DNA from: an uncultured Curvibacter sp.
GTDB taxonomy: Bacteria > Pseudomonadota > Gammaproteobacteria > Burkholderiales > Burkholderiaceae
Direction: 5' to 3'
DNA length: 7,039 bases
NCBI GenBank assembly: GCA_946481355.1
Contig: CAMLNH010000145.1
Coordinates: forward strand, 1 to 7,039
This document shows, one piece after another, positions 1 through 5,433 of the stretch. The position numbers were made by a program, and so were the translations under genes. The stretch's first letter is position 1. Each line of letters begins with the position of its first letter. The notes below the pieces were generated by a model that saw only the letters and a list, made by a program, of their open reading frames with translations, searched no databases and had not been told where the DNA came from.

Positions 1-332
1 GCCAGCGCACCCGCAGCCCCGGCGGCCAGGCCGCCGTAGCCCAGGGTGTGGGCGCAGAGCACGCCGATCAGCGCCGAGACCAGGTTGCCGCCGACGATGG
101 ACCAGGGCTGGGCCAGCGGACTGGCCGGCACGGCAAAGAGCAGCACGGCCGAGGCACCCATGGGCGCGATGAACCAGGGGTTGGCCTCGCCAAGGGAGAG
201 GTGACTGATCCACTCGGTGCCGAGCAGGCCCAGGCCGGCGCCCAGGCAGCTGAGCCAGATCTCCCGCTGGCTGACCGGCAGCGGCGCTGGTTTGAAACTA
301 CGTAGCCAATGGAAAAAAGGATGTGGCACCAC
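1..332 (-). CDS. HPP family integral membrane protein, N-terminal part (runs off left edge)
   Basis: The minus-strand frame starting at GTG 332-330 is open to the window edge and gives 110 residues. It reads as the N-terminal half of an HPP-family membrane protein, a family whose role is poorly defined (some members are linked to nitrite or other small-molecule transport). Three hydrophobic segments are visible: about residues 25-47, 53-74 and 77-98. The stretch PMGASAVLLFAVPASPLAQP (57-76) is the family's typical second-helix signature; the HPP motif itself would lie in the missing part. An in-frame TGA lies 12 nt upstream of the first GTG and no ATG fits, so the start is GTG 332 or GTG 329. 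A good Shine-Dalgarno (GGAG, 339-342) lies 6 nt before the first. The gene has its own promoter candidate (-10 at 398-403) and follows the MBL hydrolase gene on the same strand. Family assignment is by recognition; the function is unknown. Confidence 0.85.
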   Translation of the reverse strand, partial: MVPHPFFHWLRSFKPAPLPVSQREIWLSCLGAGLGLLGTEWISHLSLGEANPWFIAPMGASAVLLFAVPASPLAQPWSIVGGNLVSALIGVLCAHTLGYGGLAAGAAGAL

Positions 333-397
333 GCCAGACTCCGTTCAAACATCCAAGGGTGTTGTTGGGGATGCCTGCGTTGGCACCAAGAGAGTGC

Positions 398-403
398 ATT
401 GTA
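398..403 (-). promoter_or_regulatory. Candidate -10 box of the HPP-family gene
   Basis: On the minus strand this reads TACAAT, five of six matches to the sigma-70 consensus, inside CCTACAATG. It would start transcription near 391, leaving a leader of about 60 nt before GTG 332. No convincing -35 is visible; the expected place is a GC-rich hairpin. The same CCTACAATG string occurs upstream of the other minus-strand gene (1553-1558), which supports it modestly. Confidence 0.4.
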
Positions 404-408
404 GGGGC

Positions 409-426
409 CCTGGCAGCCGGGCCAGG
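409..426 (-). terminator. Hairpin just after the MBL hydrolase stop codon (weak terminator candidate)
   Basis: A perfect 6-bp stem (CCTGGC/GCCAGG) with a 6-nt loop begins 8 nt past the hydrolase stop codon (435-437). There is no U-tract after it, so it is not a canonical intrinsic terminator. It could be a weak terminator, a 3' mRNA stabiliser, or chance in GC-rich DNA. It also occupies the expected -35 area of the HPP-gene promoter. Confidence 0.2.
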
Positions 427-434
427 CGGGCCGA

Positions 435-1505
435 TCAGGCCGGGCTGAAGCGGTAGACGCCCTCGGCATCGCGGCTGCGCTGTAGCCTGCCTTCGAACCA
501 GAGCGCGTGCAGATGGGCCACGGCTTCGCCCATGGCGAAGGTGGTCTGGTGCAGGTCGAGCTTGCGCTTGAAGAGCACGGGCATCACATCGGCGGCGCTG
601 CAGGGTTTTTCCGTGCAGGCCTCCATCACCTCGGCCAGGCGGTCACGGTGGTGGTCGTGCAGCTGGCGGATGCGCTGGTACAGGCCCGTGAAGGGTTTGC
701 CGTGCGAGGGCAGGGTCAGCGTGTCCTCGGGCAGGGTCTTGAACTTGTCGATGGACTGCAGGAAGAGCTGCAGCGGGTTGGCCTCGGGCTCCATGTCGAA
801 GACGCTGACATTGGTGGAGATGCGCGGCAGCATCATGTCGCCACCGATCAGCAGGTTCAGGTCCGCGCAGTAGAGCGCGATGTGCTCGGGCGCGTGGCCG
901 TGGCCGCTGATGCAGCGCCAGCCGCGCCCGCCGATGGTTAGCACGTCACCGTCCATGAGCCGGCGGTACTGGCGCGGCACACCCGGCACCAGGGTGGGGT
1001 AGTAGCTCGCGCGCTCGCGGATCTTTTCCATGGACAGGGGATCGCGCAGGCCGTGGGCCGCGAAGAACAGCGCCGCGCTGTCGCCGCCGAAGCCGTTGCT
1101 GCCGGCTGAGCCGATGCGCGCGAGGTTGTAGTCAGTGGCGCTCATCCACAGGCGGCAGGGGTGTTCAGGCGTGCTCCAGCGCGCGCACAGCCAGTCGGCC
1201 AGGCCGATGTGGTCCGGGTGCATGTGCGTGACGATCACGCGCAGCAGGGGCAGGCCCTCGAATTCGTTGGCGAAGATCTGCTCCCACTGGCTGCGCGCCT
1301 CGTCGCGGCTGATGCAGCAATCCACCACGGTCCAGCCTTCGCGGCCGTCCAGGGTGTCGCGCAGCAGCCAGAGGTTGATGTGGTCCAGCGCGAAGGGCAG
1401 GGCCATGCGGATCCAGCGCACGCCGGGGGCCAGCTCCAGCGTGGTGCCGGGGGCAGGCAGGGTGTCGCCCAGGGGGTAGTGCAGTTCGCGTTCGAGTTCG
1501 TTCAT
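435..1505 (-). CDS. MBL-fold metallo-hydrolase with C-terminal helical/winged-helix domain (LACTB2-like)
   Basis: This 356-residue protein is a metallo-beta-lactamase-fold hydrolase. The metal-binding motif is complete: THMHPDH at 93-99 (H94, H96, D98, H99), a later His in SGHGHAPEH (H202/H204), the bridging Asp in GGDMM (D223) and PSHGKPF (H268). The C-terminal 85 residues have no metal ligands and look like the small winged-helix domain of LACTB2-type family members. No signal peptide is seen, so it is probably cytoplasmic. The substrate cannot be read from sequence; thioester or other acyl hydrolysis would suit its setting but is inference. The gene is divergent from the MerR regulator, and a perfect palindrome (1519-1540) starts 14 nt upstream of its ATG, so it is probably co-regulated with the leucine-degradation genes. 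The start has only a weak ribosome-binding site, but the sequence is plausible from residue 1. Confidence 0.9.
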   Translation of the reverse strand: MNELERELHYPLGDTLPAPGTTLELAPGVRWIRMALPFALDHINLWLLRDTLDGREGWTVVDCCISRDEARSQWEQIFANEFEGLPLLRVIVTHMHPDHIGLADWLCARWSTPEHPCRLWMSATDYNLARIGSAGSNGFGGDSAALFFAAHGLRDPLSMEKIRERASYYPTLVPGVPRQYRRLMDGDVLTIGGRGWRCISGHGHAPEHIALYCADLNLLIGGDMMLPRISTNVSVFDMEPEANPLQLFLQSIDKFKTLPEDTLTLPSHGKPFTGLYQRIRQLHDHHRDRLAEVMEACTEKPCSAADVMPVLFKRKLDLHQTTFAMGEAVAHLHALWFEGRLQRSRDAEGVYRFSPA

Positions 1506-1518
1506 CTTTGTGCCAGAA

Positions 1519-1540
1519 TTGACGTTTACGTAAACGTCAA
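1519..1540. promoter_or_regulatory. Perfect 22-bp palindromic operator in the divergent region (probable LiuR site)
   Basis: The two half-sites TTGACGTTTAC and GTAAACGTCAA are exact reverse complements with no spacer, so all 22 bp are symmetric. The palindrome lies in the 103-bp gap between the divergent MBL hydrolase and MerR regulator genes. MerR-family dimers bind such dyads, and the ACGT-centred half-sites resemble, from memory, motifs described for LiuR-type regulators of branched-chain amino acid catabolism in proteobacteria. The neighbouring isovaleryl-CoA dehydrogenase fits this. If the -10 candidate at 1553-1558 is right, the site lies just downstream of the hydrolase transcription start, where bound protein would block it. 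That LiuR is the binder is inference. Confidence 0.8.
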
Positions 1541-1552
1541 TGGATGCAGGTC

Positions 1553-1558
1553 ATTGTA
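1553..1558 (-). promoter_or_regulatory. Candidate -10 box of the MBL hydrolase gene
   Basis: On the minus strand this reads TACAAT, in the same CCTACAATG context as the box before the HPP-family gene. Transcription would start near 1546, immediately before the 22-bp palindrome, giving a leader of about 40 nt. No good -35 hexamer is seen at the expected distance. For the opposite, plus-strand regulator gene I could not identify a credible promoter. Confidence 0.35.
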
Positions 1559-1608
1559 GGAGCTTCCTTGGCGTGACGCTGTCGCCTTTACTACTGCATG
1601 TGCACCTC

Positions 1609-2010
1609 ATGTCCACGACCTACACCATCAGCGATCTGGCCAGGGAATTCGACCTCACGACGCGCGCCATCCGCTTCTACGAAGACATGGGTCTGTTGCA
1701 GCCCGAACGCAGCGGGCCGGGCGGGCGCATCCGCGTCTACAGCGGGCGCGACCGCACCCGCCTCAAGCTCACCCTGCGTGCCAAGCGTCTGGGTCTGAGC
1801 CTGACCGAGGCCAAGGACATCATCGACATGTACGACAGCCCGCGCGACACCGGGCCGCAGCTGCGCAAATTCCTCGACGTGCTGGGCGCGCACCGCGAAC
1901 AGGTTGAACAGCAGATGGCCGACCTGCAGGCCAATCTCGACGAGGTCAAGGCCCACCAGCGAGAGGCCCGTGCCCTGCTGACCAAGCTCGACAAGAAAAA
2001 CGGCAAGTAA
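1609..2010 (+). CDS. liuR: MerR-family transcriptional regulator, LiuR type
   Basis: This 133-residue MerR-family regulator has the N-terminal winged helix-turn-helix in the usual order: YTISDLAREFDLTTRAIRFY (5-24) followed by EDMGLLQP, then the wing and second helix pair (RIRVYS...LRAKRLGLSLTEAKDII, about 41-72). Residues 90-128 are charged, heptad-like helix suited to the antiparallel dimer coiled coil. There is no cysteine, so it is not a metal sensor of the MerR/CueR kind; LiuR-type members are thought to respond to acyl-CoA intermediates of leucine breakdown. It is placed directly upstream of isovaleryl-CoA dehydrogenase (24-nt gap) and next to a perfect palindrome, as expected for an autoregulated local regulator. 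ATG 1609 is chosen because the family starts two to five residues before YTI; the in-frame ATG 1540 would add 23 unlike residues and overlap the operator. The ribosome-binding site is weak, and GTG 1600 is an alternative. Confidence 0.88.
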   Translation: MSTTYTISDLAREFDLTTRAIRFYEDMGLLQPERSGPGGRIRVYSGRDRTRLKLTLRAKRLGLSLTEAKDIIDMYDSPRDTGPQLRKFLDVLGAHREQVEQQMADLQANLDEVKAHQREARALLTKLDKKNGK

Positions 2011-2034
2011 GCCCAAACCCTGACGGAGACTTCC

Positions 2035-3213
2035 ATGAACCTGCCCGGACTCAACTTTCAGCTCGGCGAAGACATCGACGCGCTGCGCGACGCGGTGCGC
2101 GAATTCGCGCAAGCCGAGATCGCCCCGCGCGCGGCCGAGATCGACCGCAATGATCAGTTCCCCATGGACCTCTGGCGCAAGATGGGTGATCTGGGTGTGC
2201 TGGGCATCACCGTGGGCGAAGAGTACGGCGGCGCCAACATGGGCTATCTGGCCCACATGATCGCCATGGAGGAGATCAGCCGCGCCAGCGCCTCGGTGGG
2301 CCTGAGCTACGGCGCGCACAGCAACCTGTGCGTGAACCAGATCAAGCGCAATGGCAACGAGGCGCAGCGCAAGAAATACCTGCCCAAGCTGATTTCCGGT
2401 GAGCACGTGGGCGCGCTGGCCATGAGCGAGCCGGGAGCCGGTTCGGATGTGATCAGCATGAAGCTCAGGGCCGAGGACAAGGGCGGCTACTACCTGCTCA
2501 ACGGCAGCAAGTTCTGGATCACCAACGGCCCCGACGCCGACACCCTGGTGGTCTACGCCAAGACCGAGCCCGAGCTCGGCGCGCGCGGCGTCACCGCCTT
2601 CCTGATCGAGAAGGGCATGAAGGGCTTCTCCATCGCCCAGAAGCTCGACAAGCTGGGCATGCGCGGCAGCCACACGGGCGAACTGGTGTTCCAGAACGTC
2701 GAGGTACCGGCCGAGAACGTGCTGGGCACGCTCAACGGCGGTGCCAAGGTGCTCATGAGCGGGCTGGATTACGAGCGCGCCGTGCTCACGGGTGGCCCGC
2801 TGGGCATCATGCAGTCGGTCATGGACAACGTCATCCCCTACATCCACGATCGCAAGCAGTTCGGCCAGAGCATCGGTGAATTCCAGCTCATCCAGGGCAA
2901 GGTGGCCGACATGTACACCGTGCTGCAGGCCGGCCGCTCCTTCGCCTACACCGTGGCCAAGAACCTGGACCTGCTGGGCGCCGAGCATGTGCGCCAGGTC
3001 CGCAAGGACTGCGCCTCCGTCATCCTCTGGTGCGCCGAGAAGGCCACCTGGATGGCGGGCGAGGGCGTGCAGATCTACGGCGGCAACGGCTACATCAACG
3101 AATACCCGCTGGGCCGCCTGTGGCGCGACGCCAAGCTGTATGAAATTGGGGCTGGCACCTCGGAGATACGAAGAATGCTCATAGGACGAGAACTTTTCGC
3201 AGAGACGATGTGA
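2035..3213 (+). CDS. liuA: Isovaleryl-CoA dehydrogenase (FAD-dependent acyl-CoA dehydrogenase)
   Basis: This enzyme oxidises isovaleryl-CoA to 3-methylcrotonyl-CoA in leucine degradation, passing electrons to electron-transfer flavoprotein. At 392 residues it has full family length. Visible hallmarks are [11 protein letters not shown], the flavin/substrate-binding signature of acyl-CoA dehydrogenases, then [18 protein letters not shown] and the C-terminal [17 protein letters not shown]. The catalytic base sits where isovaleryl-CoA dehydrogenases have it: [18 protein letters not shown], with E247 the candidate. At the usual position of other acyl-CoA dehydrogenases (YEGT) this protein has [12 protein letters not shown], with no Glu aligned, again as in isovaleryl-CoA dehydrogenase. 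A good Shine-Dalgarno (GGAG, 2025-2028) precedes the ATG by 6 nt. The last 22 codons (from 3143) are an atypical replacement tail: ATA twice, AGA, GGA, GCA and ACG are used. A native-looking copy lies 146 bp downstream. The protein should be intact and functional. The gene is also called ivd. Confidence 0.95.
   Translation: MNLPGLNFQLGEDIDALRDAVREFAQAEIAPRAAEIDRNDQFPMDLWRKMGDLGVLGITVGEEYGGANMGYLAHMIAMEEISRASASVGLSYGAHSNLCVNQIKRNGNEAQRKKYLPKLISGEHVGALAMSEPGAGSDVISMKLRAEDKGGYYLLNGSKFWITNGPDADTLVVYAKTEPELGARGVTAFLIEKGMKGFSIAQKLDKLGMRGSHTGELVFQNVEVPAENVLGTLNGGAKVLMSGLDYERAVLTGGPLGIMQSVMDNVIPYIHDRKQFGQSIGEFQLIQGKVADMYTVLQAGRSFAYTVAKNLDLLGAEHVRQVRKDCASVILWCAEKATWMAGEGVQIYGGNGYINEYPLGRLWRDAKLYEIGAGTSEIRRMLIGRELFAETM
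3143..3213 (+). repeat. Direct repeat copy 1: active, recoded 3' end of the dehydrogenase gene
   Basis: This 71-bp segment matches 3289-3359 at 58 positions by hand alignment. All 13 differences leave the peptide unchanged: they fall at third codon positions, plus the AGA/CGC arginine pair and the TGA/TAA stop. The first 10 bp (AAATTGGGGC) are identical and are the likely crossover. Copy 1 is poorer in GC (about 49 versus 56 percent) and uses ATA, AGA and GCA, unlike the 370 codons before it, so it is the foreign copy. Confidence 0.93.
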
Positions 3214-3288
3214 CGGCCAGGGGCCCCAATTCGGCGCAGGCTCATGTCCGCGCAGCAGACGTGAAGGCTCCGACCGCCGGCCGCAGCC
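3143..3288 (+). mobile_element. Putative 146-bp tail-replacing integrated element or integration scar in the 3' end of the dehydrogenase gene
   Basis: The unit runs from the first AAATTGGGGC (3143-3152) to the base before the second (3289-3298). It contains the active, recoded last 22 codons of the dehydrogenase gene plus 75 bp (3214-3288) with no open reading frame of note. The second copy of the tail follows directly. Exact recombination between the two 10-bp AAATTGGGGC repeats would release 146 bp and leave one intact gene end with the native codons. This arrangement is what tyrosine or serine integrases leave when they use a protein gene's 3' end as attB and the element brings a synonymous replacement tail (as known for lambdoid elements in icd). 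No integrase is present in the window. Whether it is a remnant of a larger island or a mobile miniature element cannot be decided here. Confidence 0.6.
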
Positions 3289-3299
3289 AAATTGGGGCC
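3222..3299. repeat. Imperfect inverted repeat carrying the junction motif, with nested hairpin
   Basis: The left arm (3222-3241) begins GGCCCCAATT and the right arm (3280-3299) ends AATTGGGGCC: ten perfect pairs. Moving inward there is a C/A mismatch, three pairs (GGC/GCC), a symmetric GCA/GCA internal loop and three more pairs (GGC/GCC). Inside, 3242-3264 forms a 7-bp hairpin (TCATGTC/GACGTGA, one G-U pair as RNA, 9-nt loop). The right arm overlaps the crossover motif, so the outer stem presents that motif in both orientations. The rest of the interior (3265-3279) is not clearly paired. The structure could act as folded DNA recognised by a recombinase or as RNA in the operon transcript; it lacks the AAC/GTT core triplets of an integron attC site. 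Confidence 0.6.
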
Positions 3300-3359
3300 G
3301 GCACCTCCGAAATCCGACGCATGCTGATCGGTCGAGAGCTTTTCGCCGAGACCATGTAA
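3289..3359 (+). pseudogene. Direct repeat copy 2: orphaned native 3' end of the isovaleryl-CoA dehydrogenase gene
   Basis: This fragment encodes the same C-terminal peptide as the dehydrogenase ([10 protein letters not shown] through GRELFAETM) followed by TAA. It is in a different frame from the upstream gene (146-bp offset) and has no start or ribosome-binding site, so it is not expressed as protein. Codon use (ATC, CGC, CTG, GGT, GCC, ACC) matches the body of the gene, and no amino-acid-changing difference has accumulated. Its stop lies 21 nt before the ATG of the next gene, close to the 19-24 nt gaps elsewhere in the cluster. I read it as the original gene end, displaced by the insertion. 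Confidence 0.88.
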
Positions 3360-3380
3360 GCGGCCCTTTTTGCCCGGACA

Positions 3381-5414
3381 ATGTCGGGCATGCAAGTTTC
3401 TGAACTTTCTCGCGGCCGGCGCTGGCTGGCCCGGCTGGCCTCGACCACGCTGCAGTCCTGGGCGCTGGTCCTGTGCGTGGCCCTGGTCTTGTCGCTGCTG
3501 CGTCTGGCGCAGATGGCCTGGCACTGGCCCGAGGGGCTGGACCTGGCGCCATCTGATCTCTGGGCCGTGGTCTACCAGGGCGCGCGCTTCGACCTCAAGG
3601 TCTGCGCCGCCGCGGCCCTGCTGCTCTGGCCCGTTTTCATGCTGTTGCCACCGCGCTGGCATGGCGCGCCCGCGGGGGTGCTGGCGACGGTCTTCGTGAC
3701 GGCCAGCCTGATCAACCTGCACTATTACGGCTTCTACAAGACGCCCATCGACCCGGTGGTCTTCGGCTTCTTCGAGGACGACACCCAAGCCATCCTGCAG
3801 ACCATCTGGAGCGACTTCCCCGTGCTGCTCACGCTGGCCGTGCTTGCCGGGGCGAGCTGGGCAGCGATGGCGGCCAGGCGTGAGCTTTACGCGGCGCTGA
3901 GCCTGCGCCTCAACGCGGCCATCGCGATCCGGCGCGTGCCGGCGCTGCTCGTGTTGATGGGCGTGCTGCTGGGGCTCTTCCTGCTGGTGCTGACGACCAA
4001 GGGCACGCTGCGCGCCATGGCGCTGGGGCGTCAGAACGTCACGGTCACCACCTCGCAGTTCCTCAACGACATGGTGCCCAACGGTGTCATTGCGCTCAAG
4101 TTCGCCTGGGACGGCCGCAAGGCCTCGCAGAACTTCAGCGATCCCTTGCTGGGTCTGCGCCAGCTGGGCTACGGTACGCCGCAGGAGGCCGCGCGTGTGC
4201 TGGGCCTGCCTGCGGGCACCGAGGCCGAGGTGCGCCAGGCCCTCTTCGCCCAAGGCAGCACGCCCGTGCCGGGCCAACGCAAGCATCTGCTCTTCTTCCT
4301 CATGGAGTCCTGGAGCGCCGAGCCCTTTCTCTACCACGACGAGAAGCACTTCAATGTGCTGGGCCGTCTCGCGCCCACGCTGAGCCAAGCCTGCCACTTC
4401 TCCAATTTCGATGCGGCCCAACCCGGTACGCACCCTTCGCTCGAAGCCATCCTGTTCTCCACGCCCATCACGCCGCTGACACTGGGCGTGCAAGGGCAGC
4501 GACCCATACCCTGGGCTGTGCCCCTGCTGCTCAAGCAGGCCGGCTATCGCACCGTCTTCGTGACTTCGGCCCAGGCCGGCTGGCGCGGGCTGGACCGCGT
4601 GCTCAGAACCCAGGGCTTCGACGAGGTAATCGACGCGAGCTTTCTCCAGCGCACCTACCCCGATGCGCAGATGGGCATCTGGGGGGTCTGGGACCACTAT
4701 GTGTTCCGCTACCTGAGCCAGCGCCTCAAGGAGCCGCAACCGCAGCCGCTCTTCGTCTTCGTGCTCACGGCCACCAACCATCCGCCCTATGACCTGCCGC
4801 CGGATCACCGGCGTGTGCCACGTGACCAGGCGCGCTGGGGCGGCGAACGCAACTCCAAGGACCTCTGGCCCAATCTGGACACTTGGCACTACGCCACCGA
4901 CCTGCTGGGTGGTCTGGTGCAGGAGGTGCGGCGTGGTCCGCTGGCGCGCGACACGGTGATCGCGGCCACGGGAGACCACAATGTGCGCAGCTTCGGCCTC
5001 TATGCGACGCCCGAGCGTCGTCATCTGATAAGCCAGGTGCCCTTCGTCCTCTGGGGCGAGGGACTGGCCTGCGGGCCGCAGCGCCGGTTGCCCGCCGGCC
5101 ATGCCGACATGTTCCCCACGCTGTTCCCGCTGATCGGAGTGGAGGGCGGCTATGTGCGCAGCGGGCGCAATCTGCTGCGTGATCCTCAGGGGGGCGTTTC
5201 TGCAGCGCAGCCGCTGAGCCTGGGTTACTACGGCCGGGTGCGCAGCGCGCAGGGCAGCTGGACGCTGGGTGATGCGAGCAGCTTTGTCTGCACACCACCC
5301 GATCCGAAGCGTGCGCAGGATTGCCGATTCGATGCGGCCCAGGACGCGCTGGCCCGCGCCCAGCTGGGCCTGCTGGACTGGAACGTACGCGCCGCCCTGC
5401 GGCAGGGGCGTTGA
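3381..5414 (+). CDS. LTA synthase/phosphoglycerol transferase family membrane protein (sulfatase fold)
   Basis: This 677-residue protein has five predicted membrane helices (about 26-45, 73-90, 98-116, 146-165 and 186-206) followed by a large periplasmic alkaline-phosphatase/sulfatase-fold domain, the layout of LtaS and of the OpgB type in Gram-negatives. The catalytic set is present: E309 in LLFFLMESW (metal), T350 in QPGTHPSLE (the nucleophile position), D438 in WGVWDHY, H467 in TNHPPY, and D532/H533 in TGDHN (metal); HADMFPTLF (574-582) is also family-typical. Such enzymes move phosphoglycerol or phosphoethanolamine from phospholipid to an acceptor. A Gram-negative has no lipoteichoic acid, so a periplasmic glucan or envelope glycan is a likelier acceptor, but this is inference. 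The stop lies 19 nt before the carbonic anhydrase gene. ATG 3381 has a weak ribosome-binding site and lies in a small hairpin; ATG 3390 is an alternative start. Confidence 0.88.
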   Translation: MSGMQVSELSRGRRWLARLASTTLQSWALVLCVALVLSLLRLAQMAWHWPEGLDLAPSDLWAVVYQGARFDLKVCAAAALLLWPVFMLLPPRWHGAPAGVLATVFVTASLINLHYYGFYKTPIDPVVFGFFEDDTQAILQTIWSDFPVLLTLAVLAGASWAAMAARRELYAALSLRLNAAIAIRRVPALLVLMGVLLGLFLLVLTTKGTLRAMALGRQNVTVTTSQFLNDMVPNGVIALKFAWDGRKASQNFSDPLLGLRQLGYGTPQEAARVLGLPAGTEAEVRQALFAQGSTPVPGQRKHLLFFLMESWSAEPFLYHDEKHFNVLGRLAPTLSQACHFSNFDAAQPGTHPSLEAILFSTPITPLTLGVQGQRPIPWAVPLLLKQAGYRTVFVTSAQAGWRGLDRVLRTQGFDEVIDASFLQRTYPDAQMGIWGVWDHYVFRYLSQRLKEPQPQPLFVFVLTATNHPPYDLPPDHRRVPRDQARWGGERNSKDLWPNLDTWHYATDLLGGLVQEVRRGPLARDTVIAATGDHNVRSFGLYATPERRHLISQVPFVLWGEGLACGPQRRLPAGHADMFPTLFPLIGVEGGYVRSGRNLLRDPQGGVSAAQPLSLGYYGRVRSAQGSWTLGDASSFVCTPPDPKRAQDCRFDAAQDALARAQLGLLDWNVRAALRQGR

Positions 5415-5433
5415 ACTGCGCGAGAATAGGCCC

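Noticed and set aside
68..469. 133-residue minus-strand open frame starting at ATG 469
   Set aside because: It overlaps the HPP-family gene in another frame. The HPP frame has hydrophobic helices, a family signature and a good ribosome-binding site; this one does not.
1540..1608. N-terminal extension of the MerR regulator from ATG 1540
   Set aside because: The extra 23 residues (MDAGHCRSFL...) do not look like a MerR start, and the start codon sits at the edge of the palindromic operator.
3214..3299. Integron attC site
   Set aside because: The arms form a bulged hairpin of about the right size, but the conserved AAC/GTT core triplets (RYYYAAC...GTTRRRY) are absent and there is no integron integrase.
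3143..3359. Diversity-generating retroelement template/variable repeat pair
   Set aside because: The two copies differ by synonymous changes of several kinds, not by adenine-specific substitutions, and no reverse transcriptase is present.
3143..3359. Ordinary insertion sequence or MITE with target duplication
   Set aside because: The duplicated part is 71 bp of diverged coding sequence rather than an exact short target duplication. It restores the reading frame and stop codon, which points to site-specific recombination rather than transposition.
1591..3552. 653-residue minus-strand open frame
   Set aside because: It lies antisense to the regulator and dehydrogenase genes, whose families are certain. 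Its composition (Ala/Val/Gly/His/Gln-rich) is that of the complementary frame of GC-rich coding DNA, and no domain is recognisable.
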